Source of the DNA: Bacteroidota bacterium
GTDB lineage: Bacteria; Bacteroidota; Ignavibacteria; Kapaibacteriales; HRBIN21
Length of the DNA stretch: 64,000 bases
Reading direction: 5' to 3'
NCBI GenBank assembly: GCA_030550275.1
Contig: JAUQPR010000008.1
Location: 1 to 64,000, forward strand
Shown here: in pieces, positions 26,448 to 35,268 of the stretch
How positions within the stretch are numbered: position 1 is the stretch's first letter
Layout of the letters: each line of letters begins with the position of its first letter
Made by a program: the position numbers and the translations under genes
Notes under the pieces: generated by a model
What the model was told of the DNA's origin: nothing
Database searches by the model: none
What the model saw: the letters and a program-made list of their open reading frames with translations, nothing else

Positions 26448-27170
26448 ATGCGGATTGCCTTCTCGAAGGCTTCGGGCGCACCGAAGTACGAGCGCTACAT
26501 CGAGTGGCTGCGCTCTGTTGACCCCACGCTGGAGCCGGTGGACCTTTCGCGCACCTCGGAGCCGCTGCAAGCGCTTGCTCAGTGCGCAGGGCTGGTCCTC
26601 ACCGGTGGACCAGATATCGCACCCGAGCGGTATGGGCACCCGGAGTATGAGCAGTTCTGCACGGAGCCGCCCGATCCGGAACGCGATGAGCTGGAGTTTG
26701 CGCTTGTCCATGAAGCCCTGGAGCGCTACCGTTTGCCGGTGCTGGGGATCTGCCGTGGTGCACAGCTCCTCAACGTTGCCCTGGGCGGGACCCTGTGGGC
26801 AGACCTGGAGCAGCAGTACCCCGGGCGTCCGCTTCTGCGGCACTGGAAATCGGAGGAGCAGGATTCGGTCCACCGAGTGTTGCTGGAGCCCGCCACGCTG
26901 CTGTACAAGTACACGAAGGTGGATGAGGCGGACGTTGCCAGTGCCCACCACCAGGCGGTGGCGGAGTTGGCTCCACTGCTGCGTGTCTGCGCCGTTGCCG
27001 AAGATGGTGTCATTGAAGCCTTCGAGTGGGCAGAGCCCTCCGGACGCGGCTTCCTCCTGGCAGTGCAGTGGCATCCGGAGCGGATGGATTGGCGCCATCC
27101 GCTTTCGGGCACGCTGGCGGAGCGCTTCCTGATGGAGGCGGAGAGCTATGCGCTACTGTTCCAGCCGTGA
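26448..27170 (+). CDS. Class I glutamine amidotransferase-like protein (peptidase C26, gamma-glutamyl hydrolase type)
   Basis: The 240-residue protein carries LTGGPDIAPERYG, LGICRGAQLLNVALGG with the nucleophile cysteine, AHHQAV, and VQWHPERMD with the catalytic His and Glu. This pattern is that of the PuuD/peptidase C26 group, which hydrolyses gamma-glutamyl amide bonds. The substrate cannot be told from sequence and no putrescine genes are nearby. A GGAGGAG ribosome site precedes the ATG at 26448, fixing the start; an upstream in-frame ATG at 26400 lacks one. Confidence 0.82.
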   Translation: MRIAFSKASGAPKYERYIEWLRSVDPTLEPVDLSRTSEPLQALAQCAGLVLTGGPDIAPERYGHPEYEQFCTEPPDPERDELEFALVHEALERYRLPVLGICRGAQLLNVALGGTLWADLEQQYPGRPLLRHWKSEEQDSVHRVLLEPATLLYKYTKVDEADVASAHHQAVAELAPLLRVCAVAEDGVIEAFEWAEPSGRGFLLAVQWHPERMDWRHPLSGTLAERFLMEAESYALLFQP

Positions 27171-27246
27171 TTGCGCCCTCACGTATGGTGGCGCGGGAGC
27201 CCTGGGGCAACACCGGAGGGTGGCGATGCTCAGCGGGAAATTTTTG

Positions 27247-27254
27247 TAATTTTG
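27247..27254 (+). promoter_or_regulatory. Promoter -7-like element TAATTTTG before tRNA-Gly
   Basis: The octamer fits TA-N2-TTTG exactly and ends 10 bases before the mature tRNA 5' end, the distance expected if transcription begins just upstream of the tRNA. It stands in an otherwise GC-rich gap, preceded by a run of T. No clear -33 TTTG is present. Confidence 0.6.
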
Positions 27255-27264
27255 CACCGCGCAT

Positions 27265-27337
<73 letters not shown>

Positions 27338-27372
27338 CAGCGACGCGAGTCGCCACTTCCTCTTTATGCTGC

Positions 27373-27416
27373 ATGCCTTGCCATCACCTTCCCCAGATGG
27401 CAGGGCATTGTTTTTT
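27373..27416 (+). terminator. Rho-independent terminator after tRNA-Gly
   Basis: A 13-base stem (27373-27385 with 27396-27408), containing one G-T pair, closes a ten-base loop and is followed by a T run, TTGTTTTTT. It lies 36 bases after the tRNA and before porU, separating the two transcripts. Confidence 0.88.
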
Positions 27417-27527
27417 ACACGCGCGGCTGCGCTGATACGTCCACGGCAGCCGAGTCGGTCGGTGCAACCAGAGAGGGCAGCGGAGTGCACGTGCGCTACT
27501 GCCTGTTCGAGTAAATCATGGCAGAGG

Positions 27528-30500
27528 ATGCTCCGCTGGCGCAGTCTGTGCCTGGTGCTGCTCATCGGCAGCGGAGGCGGATGGGCGAACGCTCTACCGG
27601 AGGGACTCCAGCGACTGCGCTCCTCAGCTGAGGGGCTCGAATTCCAGTACACCCTTCCCGCAGTGCGGGTGAGAAGCTTGCCCGGCGGGTTCGTCCTGCC
27701 GGAGGTTCCAGACGCCACCATCGCGGGTCCTGCGCTCACGCAGCCCATTGCCGCCACTGTTCGCTTTGCAGTAGAGGTTCCGGGACCCTCGGCGATCGAG
27801 GCAGTTGAGCTCGTGGAGTTGCGCACCCGCCGCGTAGCCTGGCGTCTGCCTACGGCAGAGCAGCTTGGGCAACTTCTCGGGCAGGTGCCGCCGGTGGATT
27901 CTGTTCCCGAGGAGTGGGTGCGAATCCGCTACGCCGGCATTACCCGGGGAGTGCATCTGGCGCACGGTGAGCTGCTGTGCGTGCGCGCGCACGGCGATGG
28001 CGCTGAGCTCCTGGAGTCGGCTCGCATTCGGGTCCGCTTTCGTCCGCAGCCGGCTCCGGCGGAGCTGATGACGAGCCCTCCTGCATCACTTCCGCAGTCC
28101 ATCCCTGCAGGGAGGTGGGTGCGGATTGGGGTCCAGCGCGAGGGCATCTACCGGATCACGGCGGAGCAGTTGCGGCAACTGGGTGTCCGAATCGCCCCCG
28201 AGGAGGTGCCCACGCTGAAGCTGTTCGGTATCGGAGGGGCTCCTCTGCCGGAGGAGCGCTCTGCGCAAGCTCTCCAGCTGCTCCCCAAGGAGCAGCCGCT
28301 CCTTGTGCGGACGAACGCCTCAGGGGAGCTCCAGGAGATTCTCTTCTACGGCGCTGCCCCACGTGGCTTCTACTACCGCTCGGGGCAGTTTCGCCATTGG
28401 GTCAATCCCTACACGAACACGACCTTCTACGTGCTGACCTGGGGCGGAGCGCCGGGGCTGCGCGCAACCCCTCTCCCCCCGCCAGAGGGTCCTGTGACCC
28501 TGCGCCCGAGTTCACACACTGCCCGGGTCTTCATCGAGGAGGAGCTCTACCAGCCCTTTGCGTTGGGCTCCGGACGCGAATGGCTCGGTCCGATGCTGGA
28601 TGCCGCCATCCCCGTTGTCTACACAATGCCGCTGACCGGGCTGGAGCGTAGCGATAGCGTGCTGTACCGCTTTGTCGTGGTCAACCGTGCAACGAGCCGC
28701 GCCCGCTTTACCGTCTGGGAGGGGAATCAGCAGCTCTGGAGCGGCAGCGTGAGCGGAACCGCCGGATACACGGAGGCGGTCCCATCGGGCATCATCACCG
28801 TTCGCCTGCCGGCGTCGGCGCTTCCGGCGGACAACCGCTCTACCCTGCGCTTCACCTACACCCCCGACGGCTACGCCACGGGCTTTGGGCATGTGGATTG
28901 GGTCGAATGGCACTTCCCCAGAGCCTTCACCGCCGTTGGGGATGAGCTGGAGTGGTGGACGGACCCGAGTTGGTCGGGGATACTCGAGATCGCCGTCACC
29001 GGCTTCTCCGGAGGGCCGCTCTGGGGCTTTGAGGTCACCGATCCCGCGGCTCCACAGTTGCTGACCAACCTTGCGGGAGCGCCTGGCAGCTTCGTTGTGC
29101 GCTTCGTGCAGGACTCCGGCGTACCTCGGCGCTTCTTCGTCAGCGCTCGGGTGCTCGAACCGGCAATCCTGGAGCCCGTCCAGAGTGCCGGCTTGCTGCA
29201 GGCTCCCGGTGCTGAGCTTGTTGTGATTACCCACCCCCAGCTCCTGGGCTCTGCGCAGGAGTACCAACGCTACCGGCAGGGGCGCGGCATCTCCACGATG
29301 GTGGTGACGACCGAGCAGATCTACACCGAATTCGCTGCCGGCAATCCCGACCCCACCGCGATTCGCAACTTCCTGGCGTGGGCGCTGCGTTCCTGGAGCG
29401 TTCCCCCGCGCTGGGTCCTGCTCTGGGGCGACGGGCATTACGACTACAAGAACATCAGCACACAGCAGCCCAACTTTGTGCCGACCTACCAATCCGCCCG
29501 CACCTCCGAGAGCGACGCCTTCAACGCCATTGATAGCTACTGCACCGACGACTACTACACCTGGGTCCAAGGCGACGATCGCCTGCCCGACATCGCCATC
29601 GGTCGCATGCCCATCAACTCCGACGCCGAGGGCATGCAGATGGTCCAGAAGCTGCGCCTCTACGAGACTGCCTCCGATCTGGGGCTGTGGCGGGCGACGA
29701 TCACGCTCGTTGCCGACGACGGTCCAACCAGCTACGGAAGCGACGGCAGCATTCACACCGACCAGAGCGAGACACTCGCGCAGCGGCTGCCCGAATGGCT
29801 CTGGCAGCGCAAGCTCTATTTGGCGGAGTACCCCACGGAGAACTTGCCCGGCGGACGGCGCAAGCCCGAGGTCACCCGCGACCTGGTCGCTGCAGTCAAC
29901 GCTGGGACAGCTATCCTCAACTGGATTGGGCACGGCAACCCACGCCTCTGGGCACACGAGCAGGTGCTGGAGCGCGAGACGACCATCCCACAGTTCCAGA
30001 ACCTGCGCCGCCTGTTCTTCCTGACCGCAGCAACTTGCGATTTCGTGCGCTACGACGACCCGCGCACCCCCAGCGGCGCCGAAGCCATGCTGCTCAGCCC
30101 CTTAGGAGGAGCGATCGCGGTGTTCGGAGCAGCACGCTTGGTCTACTCCACCCCGAACGCACAGCTCCTCTACGAGTTCTACGACCGGCTCCTGCGCCGC
30201 TCCCCGCAGGGCGACTACCCAACGCTGGGAGAGGTCCAGATGCTGGTCAAACAGCTCCGCACCGGGCTCAACGACCTCAAGTTCGTGCTGCTGGGTGACC
30301 CAAGCCTGCGGTTGCTCCTGCCCACGGCAGTGGTCGCGCTGGACTCCATCAACGGGCGCCCGATTGGGAGCGATTCTCTTGCCTCAATGGTCTCCGCACT
30401 GCAGCTCGTCCGGCTCTCCGGGCGGATCCTGGACCCCTCCGGAGAGAGGCTGCTGGAGGACTTCTCCGGGCAGCTCCTTGTAGTGCTAACCGATGCACCG

Positions 30501-31388
30501 GTGCAGCTCTCGATTCGAGAGGGGAGCATCACCACGTACCGCTTCACGCGGGTGGGTCCGGTGCTTCACCAAGGTACCTACGCCGTGAGCAACGGGCGCT
30601 GGAGCGCCGCCTTCCGCATGCCGCTGGATGCGGACTTCTCCGGTGAGCGCGGTCGCTTCTACCTGTGCGCCTTTGCCGATGACGGGCGCAGCGCTGCGGG
30701 GTCGCACCCGGGGCTCTCCATCCAAGGCATCGCTCCCGATACCACACTCGATACGCTCGGTCCCACCATTCGGCTCTACCTGGACCATCCCGACTTCCGC
30801 CCCGGGGATATCGTGCGCTCCACGCCGGTGCTCTTCGTGGAGTTGGAGGATGCCTCTGGCATCAACACCGCAGCCGGTGTCGGACATCGCATCCTGGCAT
30901 GGATTGACGAGGACCCAAAGCCGATTGACCTGACGCCACTGTACCAGCCTTCACTGCAGGACCCACGCAGGGGCATTGCGATGAAGCCGTTGGTGGGGCT
31001 TCCTCCGGGACTCCACCGCGTCCGAGTGCGTGCGTGGGACATCTACAACAACTTCGGCGAGGCAGAGACCACCTTCCGCATTGCCGAATCCACCGTGCTC
31101 GTGGATGCGCAGGTCCTCCCCAATCCCGCAACGGAGTTCCCGCTGCGCATCCGCCTGCGTTCGAGCGCTTCGGCTCCGGAGCCGGCGTATCTCCAAATCG
31201 CCGACCTGTGGGGTCGGATCGTCTACGAACAGCAGTTCCAATTGCTGCCCACGTGGCAGTTTGAGCTCGCCTGGGATGGGCGCACCGCTGAGGGTGCACC
31301 CGTAGCCCCAGGCATGTACGTCTATACGGTTCGCTTGCTCTCGGAGCCGTCCCGCAGTGTGCGCGGGACCTTTGTGATTGTGCGGTAG
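27528..31388 (+). CDS. porU: Type IX secretion system sortase PorU (C25 gingipain-family)
   Basis: PorU removes the C-terminal signal of type IX substrates at the cell surface and attaches them to lipopolysaccharide. The 1286-residue protein has a signal peptide, then a long N-terminal beta region. A C25 peptidase domain starts near residue 560 and has the catalytic His in WIGHGN near 803 and the Cys in AATCDF near 837. A C-terminal beta domain ends in WDGRTAEGAPVAPGMYVYTV, like a FlgD/type IX C-terminal fold. The direct neighbour porV supports the call. The ATG at 27528 begins the signal peptide; the frame upstream runs across the tRNA and cannot be coding. Confidence 0.88.
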   Translation: MLRWRSLCLVLLIGSGGGWANALPEGLQRLRSSAEGLEFQYTLPAVRVRSLPGGFVLPEVPDATIAGPALTQPIAATVRFAVEVPGPSAIEAVELVELRTRRVAWRLPTAEQLGQLLGQVPPVDSVPEEWVRIRYAGITRGVHLAHGELLCVRAHGDGAELLESARIRVRFRPQPAPAELMTSPPASLPQSIPAGRWVRIGVQREGIYRITAEQLRQLGVRIAPEEVPTLKLFGIGGAPLPEERSAQALQLLPKEQPLLVRTNASGELQEILFYGAAPRGFYYRSGQFRHWVNPYTNTTFYVLTWGGAPGLRATPLPPPEGPVTLRPSSHTARVFIEEELYQPFALGSGREWLGPMLDAAIPVVYTMPLTGLERSDSVLYRFVVVNRATSRARFTVWEGNQQLWSGSVSGTAGYTEAVPSGIITVRLPASALPADNRSTLRFTYTPDGYATGFGHVDWVEWHFPRAFTAVGDELEWWTDPSWSGILEIAVTGFSGGPLWGFEVTDPAAPQLLTNLAGAPGSFVVRFVQDSGVPRRFFVSARVLEPAILEPVQSAGLLQAPGAELVVITHPQLLGSAQEYQRYRQGRGISTMVVTTEQIYTEFAAGNPDPTAIRNFLAWALRSWSVPPRWVLLWGDGHYDYKNISTQQPNFVPTYQSARTSESDAFNAIDSYCTDDYYTWVQGDDRLPDIAIGRMPINSDAEGMQMVQKLRLYETASDLGLWRATITLVADDGPTSYGSDGSIHTDQSETLAQRLPEWLWQRKLYLAEYPTENLPGGRRKPEVTRDLVAAVNAGTAILNWIGHGNPRLWAHEQVLERETTIPQFQNLRRLFFLTAATCDFVRYDDPRTPSGAEAMLLSPLGGAIAVFGAARLVYSTPNAQLLYEFYDRLLRRSPQGDYPTLGEVQMLVKQLRTGLNDLKFVLLGDPSLRLLLPTAVVALDSINGRPIGSDSLASMVSALQLVRLSGRILDPSGERLLEDFSGQLLVVLTDAPVQLSIREGSITTYRFTRVGPVLHQGTYAVSNGRWSAAFRMPLDADFSGERGRFYLCAFADDGRSAAGSHPGLSIQGIAPDTTLDTLGPTIRLYLDHPDFRPGDIVRSTPVLFVELEDASGINTAAGVGHRILAWIDEDPKPIDLTPLYQPSLQDPRRGIAMKPLVGLPPGLHRVRVRAWDIYNNFGEAETTFRIAESTVLVDAQVLPNPATEFPLRIRLRSSASAPEPAYLQIADLWGRIVYEQQFQLLPTWQFELAWDGRTAEGAPVAPGMYVYTVRLLSEPSRSVRGTFVIVR

Positions 31389-31411
31389 TTGGACAGCAGA
31401 TGGAAGACACC

Positions 31412-32485
31412 ATGCGGCGGAACATTGGAGCGCTTGCGGTGGCGATGCTCCTTCTGGCGTCGCCGGCGCTGTGGGCACAAGCAGGGGCAGCAGCCGTGCC
31501 CTTCCTGCTCATCTCTCCAGATGCCCGCGCCAGCGGGATGGGCGAGGCAGGCACCGCCATTGCCGATAACATCAACGCCATCTTCTGGAACCCCGGCGGC
31601 TTGGGCTTCCTGCGGTCGCGCCAGATTGCGCTGAGCTTCTCGCGGTGGCTTCCGCAGTTCAACGCCGACCTCTTCTACAGCTACGCCACTGCCGGGCAGT
31701 ACTTCAAGGAGCTGGATGGCACGGTGGCGCTGAACTTCATCCTGATGAACCTGGGCGAGTTCGTACGCACCGACAACTTCGGCAACACCCTGGGAACCTT
31801 CCGCTCCAACGAGTTCACACTGGGTGTCTCCTACGGGACGCTCATTGCGGATGACCTGGGCGCGGGGATCCAGCTCCGCTTCATCCGCTCCAACCTTGCG
31901 CCGGCTGCCCCGGGCGAATCCGTTGCCGGAATCGGCACCAGCGGTAGCTTTGACCTGGGAATCCTGTGGAAGCCGCGCCAGCTCCGCATCGCCGGAGTGG
32001 AGCTCGACGATCGCCTGGCGCTGGGGCTCAACATCCAGAACATCGGTCCCAAGATGACCTACCGCAACGAAGCCGATCCGCTCCCGACCAATCTCCGGCT
32101 GGGGCTGGCGGTCCAGGCAGTCCGTGATGAGTTCAACGACCTCAAGTTCGCCGTTGACGTCTCCAAGCTCATGGTCCGGCGCGATAGCCTGGGTTCGGAT
32201 GCGCTTCCGACCTCCTTCATCACGGCGTGGAAGAACCCCGGCGTTGAGCTCGCCATGGGCATGGAGTACTGGTACCAGCAATTGGTGGCGTTGCGGCTGG
32301 GCTACTTCACCGAGCCCTCGCGCCTGGGTAATCGCCGCTTCATCACCTTCGGCGCCGGCATCCGCTACGACATGTTCACGTTGGACTTCAACTACATCAA
32401 CACCATCGAGGAGAACCACCCGCTGGCGGGCACCATGCGCTTCTCCCTGCTCATCGACCTCGGTTCGACGGCTTCTCCGGAGTAA
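31412..32485 (+). CDS. porV: Type IX secretion outer-membrane protein PorV (LptO)
   Basis: PorV is an outer-membrane beta-barrel of the FadL type that carries type IX substrates from the translocon to PorU. The 357-residue protein has a signal peptide ending ALWAQ. PFLLISPDARASGMGEAGTA and FWNPGGLGFL, the N-terminal signature of PorV/PorQ, follow, with many amphipathic strands after that. It lies 23 bases after porU. I prefer the ATG at 31412, which sits directly before the signal peptide with a GGAAG sequence six bases upstream, over the ATG at 31400. The last 35 bases overlap the convergent eIF2B-like gene. Confidence 0.88.
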   Translation: MRRNIGALAVAMLLLASPALWAQAGAAAVPFLLISPDARASGMGEAGTAIADNINAIFWNPGGLGFLRSRQIALSFSRWLPQFNADLFYSYATAGQYFKELDGTVALNFILMNLGEFVRTDNFGNTLGTFRSNEFTLGVSYGTLIADDLGAGIQLRFIRSNLAPAAPGESVAGIGTSGSFDLGILWKPRQLRIAGVELDDRLALGLNIQNIGPKMTYRNEADPLPTNLRLGLAVQAVRDEFNDLKFAVDVSKLMVRRDSLGSDALPTSFITAWKNPGVELAMGMEYWYQQLVALRLGYFTEPSRLGNRRFITFGAGIRYDMFTLDFNYINTIEENHPLAGTMRFSLLIDLGSTASPE

Positions 32486-33317
32486 GGGCAAGGAGCTGCT
32501 TGCGCAGGAGCTGAGCCGAGAGCAACCCCTGCTCCGTTGCCACCAGCGTGAGATGCTCCCACGGGGTGCAATCGTACAGCGCACGCCGCTGCGGAAGGGT
32601 TGAACGCAGGCACGGCGGGGCTTCCCCTTCCAACTCCTCACTCCACGGCTGCGGGAGTAGCTTCTGGCTGCACGCAAGCACCCACACGGGGCGATGCTCC
32701 ATCCAGGCAAGGTAGGCCAACGGTGCGCTGCCGACCTTGTGCACCAGACCATCCAAGCAGAGCGCGTCGGCACCGAGGAGCAGGAGCTGCACCTGTTTGA
32801 GCACGCCGTACGCCTGCAGATCGCAGACAAGGCAAACCTGCATCCCCAGCCGCCGCGCCGTGCGCGCAAGGGCAGCCCCCTCCCCTCCTGGCAGCGACAG
32901 GGTGCAGAACAGCTCAATCTGCTTGCCCAGTTCCCGGAGGCGCCGCAGCAGCTCGTAGAGCTGAGTGCCGGCAGAATGTGTCAGCACCGAAGCTCCGGAG
33001 GGGAGTTCGCGCGCGACCGATTCCACCGCCTGACGGGCACTCTCGGCGACCTCCTCCGCAAAACGCTGAGCACTCTGCACCAGCTCCGCTGCCGTTGCTC
33101 CCTGCGCAGCCTGCTCCCTGAGCCGCTGTCCGAGGTTCCACAGCAGCGCCATCGCTGGATGCGCCTGCTGAAGCCGCTCCACTACCGCAACGAGATGCTC
33201 CGGAGCCGCCCCCGCATGCGCCATCTCCGCACACAAATGCACCGTGCGCCCAAGCAGGTGGAGTGAACCGCTCCGGCGATCGCGCAAGAGATGCTCCAGC
33301 TTTGCCTGCCAACTCAT
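32451..33317 (-). CDS. eIF2B alpha/beta/delta-like (aIF-2B family) protein of unknown function
   Basis: The 288-residue protein has an N-terminal helical domain. The Rossmann-like half characteristic of the initiation factor 2B/ribose-1,5-bisphosphate isomerase/MtnA superfamily follows: GASVLTHSAGTQLYELL, then LLLLGADALCLDGLVHKVGSAPLAYLA and VWVLACSQKLLP. The superfamily includes sugar-phosphate isomerases, but the usual catalytic cysteine of MtnA-type proteins is not visible: the position near THSAG has no Cys. I therefore do not assign an isomerase activity. Its start overlaps the stop of the DNA glycosylase gene (ATGA), so the two are translated together. Confidence 0.72.
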   Translation of the reverse strand: MSWQAKLEHLLRDRRSGSLHLLGRTVHLCAEMAHAGAAPEHLVAVVERLQQAHPAMALLWNLGQRLREQAAQGATAAELVQSAQRFAEEVAESARQAVESVARELPSGASVLTHSAGTQLYELLRRLRELGKQIELFCTLSLPGGEGAALARTARRLGMQVCLVCDLQAYGVLKQVQLLLLGADALCLDGLVHKVGSAPLAYLAWMEHRPVWVLACSQKLLPQPWSEELEGEAPPCLRSTLPQRRALYDCTPWEHLTLVATEQGLLSAQLLRKQLLALTPEKPSNRGR

Positions 33318-33970
33318 TTGAGCACCTCCCCCACCTCCAGACTCCACAGGAGGAACTCCAGCTCCTCCGGGGCAAAGTCCATCTGGCGCGCCACAGCGCA
33401 GAAGCGCTGCTCCAGCTCTAGATATGCAGCCCCCGCAGGAGGATGTTCGGGTGCGGGCATCCCCAGACGGCGCATCCAGCGCAGGACATGCCGGTCCAGC
33501 ACCACCACACCCCGATGCCCCGTATTGCGCAGCAGGTGGGATGCCTCCTTCATCCCCAGCCCGGCGACGTTGTCGCACAACCAGCGCCGCTTCTGCTGTG
33601 GCAAGAGGTGCTGCGAATCTCCCAGCACCGCCACAATTCTCCCACGCTCCTGCCAAGCTCGCCAGAGGCGCTGCGCCTTCCGGCGATGGAAACGGATGTA
33701 GTGCTCCGGCGCGCGAAGGATCGCCTCCAGCTCCTCCAGGGGAAGCCCACGCTGGAAGAATTCGCGTGCGCGGAGTTGCTCGACCGCCTTGAGCGCACTG
33801 ACCGCCTTCGTTGCCGGCGTACACAGGCAGTAGCACAGCTCGTAGAAGCTCTCTGCCGGATCGCCTCCCGTACGGCGAAACTCCTCAAAGCGCTGGCGCA
33901 ACGCAGCAGAGCGCTCCGCATATGCAGCGCGGAGCTGCGGCAGAAGCTCCTGCAGTACGGACGCACTCAC
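33314..33970 (-). CDS. N-glycosylase/DNA lyase of the Ogg2/AGOG type
   Basis: The 218-residue protein has the helix-hairpin-helix GPD fold of 8-oxoguanine glycosylases. GLGMKEASHLLRNTGH provides the catalytic lysine and VVLDRHVLRWM the catalytic aspartate, the arrangement of the archaeal-type Ogg2 subfamily. It would remove oxidised guanine from DNA. Length fits the family if the GTG at 33970 is used. An in-frame ATG at 34051 would add 27 residues without family resemblance and would overlap the divergent pseudouridine synthase start. Ogg2 is far more often reported in archaea and thermophiles than in typical Bacteroidota. Confidence 0.78.
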   Translation of the reverse strand: MSASVLQELLPQLRAAYAERSAALRQRFEEFRRTGGDPAESFYELCYCLCTPATKAVSALKAVEQLRAREFFQRGLPLEELEAILRAPEHYIRFHRRKAQRLWRAWQERGRIVAVLGDSQHLLPQQKRRWLCDNVAGLGMKEASHLLRNTGHRGVVVLDRHVLRWMRRLGMPAPEHPPAGAAYLELEQRFCAVARQMDFAPEELEFLLWSLEVGEVLK

Positions 33971-34026
33971 AGGCTCGAGGCGCGCGTCAGTTACCCCTGC
34001 AACCGGCTGCTGTAGCGCAGTGCCCG

Positions 34027-34638
34027 ATGCTGATTGCCTTCTACAAGCCATACGGTGTGCTCTCGCAGTTTCGACCAATCCAGGGCTCGCCCTTCCGCAC
34101 CCTGGCAGAGTTTGGCTTCCCGCCAGGGGTCTATCCGGTCGGTCGGCTGGACGCCAAAAGCGAAGGGCTATTGCTGCTGAGCGACGAGCCGTGGATTGTC
34201 TACCGGCTCTTGCACCCGCGCTTCCGGCATCGCCGCCTCTATTGGGTCCAGGTCGAAGGGATCCCCTCCGAGGAAGCCCTGCAGCGGCTCCAATCAGGAA
34301 TGCGCTTGGGCAAATACCGCACGCGCCCGTGCCGAGCGTGGCGCCTGGTGCCCCCGCCAGAGGTCCCACCCAGGGAGCCTCCAATACGGCTGCGCAAGAC
34401 CGTTCCCACCTCCTGGATTGCCATCGAGCTTACGGAGGGCAAATACCATCAGGTGCGCCGGATGACCGCTGCTCTCGGGCACCCTACGCTACGGCTGCTG
34501 CGGGTCAGCATCGGGAACTTCTCCCTGTGGAGCCTACGCCCAGGGCAATGGCGCATCCTGAACGCTGCCGAACGAGCCGCCGTGCTGGAATTGGGCGATC
34601 ACCCGCCAAAGGAGAGCAGCAGCACCGCAGAGACGTAA
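34027..34638 (+). CDS. 23S rRNA pseudouridine synthase of the RsuA/RluE type
   Basis: The 203-residue protein lacks an S4 domain and begins directly with IAFYKPYGVLSQFRP. It then has YPVGRLDAKSEGLLLLSDE, which holds the catalytic aspartate, and KYHQVRRMTAALGHPTLRLLR near the end. This is the RluE-like single-domain form that modifies 23S rRNA in E. coli; the exact target here is unknown. The ATG at 34027 is 56 bases from the divergent glycosylase start. The 3' end overlaps the convergent outer-membrane protein gene by 40 bases. Confidence 0.87.
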   Translation: MLIAFYKPYGVLSQFRPIQGSPFRTLAEFGFPPGVYPVGRLDAKSEGLLLLSDEPWIVYRLLHPRFRHRRLYWVQVEGIPSEEALQRLQSGMRLGKYRTRPCRAWRLVPPPEVPPREPPIRLRKTVPTSWIAIELTEGKYHQVRRMTAALGHPTLRLLRVSIGNFSLWSLRPGQWRILNAAERAAVLELGDHPPKESSSTAET

Positions 34639-35246
34639 TCCTTGCGCTGCTCCCCACTGGTCCGCCCGATGAGGTTGGCAATGGAATAGCGCCCCTCCAC
34701 TCCGATGCCCAGGATGCCGAGCCAGAGCTGTATTCCAGCCCCAATGCCGGCACCCACCCGGTGGTCGCTCTGCGAGCCGATCGCCAGCGGGAACGAGAGC
34801 ACGCCCTGCTCTACATCGGTCGAGGAGTTCACCAGCGTGTAGGCGAGCTCCGCCAGCGCGTACAGCCGGAGCTGCGAGAGTGTAGCACTCACGGTGATGC
34901 CAGCGCTGATGGGCACCATGTTCTGCACCGACGCCAGCACGAGCACTGTATCCCCGCGCTGTGGGTCGGTGATGTAGAGCCGGCTCTGCGGAAATCGGAC
35001 CAGTGCAATTCCCCCGCCGAGCTGCACATTGGGATGGACCGCAGTGAGCGTCCGGATGCCCAGTTGGTAGCCCATTCGCACGGCATCGCGCACGATGCTG
35101 CGCAGGGTGTCCCCGTTGCGCAGCTCGGAGCGGTTGTATACATCGTTGACCGCCTCCCCAGGTGTTGCCAATCCACCGTAGAAGGTCACGCTCACCTGCG
35201 CCGACGCTACACTTGCAAGTCCCAGGAGGAGGATGAGCACACGCAT
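34599..35246 (-). CDS. Small outer-membrane beta-barrel protein, unknown function
   Basis: I do not recognise a specific family. The 215-residue product has a clear signal peptide (MRVLILLLGLASVASAQ). After it come alternating hydrophobic strands with glycine-rich turns, ending in SAVLLLSFGG, a terminal strand like those of small porin-like barrels. It lies at the end of the long minus-strand run, 22 bases after the TPR-thioredoxin gene. Confidence 0.6.
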   Translation of the reverse strand: MRVLILLLGLASVASAQVSVTFYGGLATPGEAVNDVYNRSELRNGDTLRSIVRDAVRMGYQLGIRTLTAVHPNVQLGGGIALVRFPQSRLYITDPQRGDTVLVLASVQNMVPISAGITVSATLSQLRLYALAELAYTLVNSSTDVEQGVLSFPLAIGSQSDHRVGAGIGAGIQLWLGILGIGVEGRYSIANLIGRTSGEQRKDYVSAVLLLSFGG

Positions 35247-35268
35247 GGCGCACTCCACATGGTGCGAC

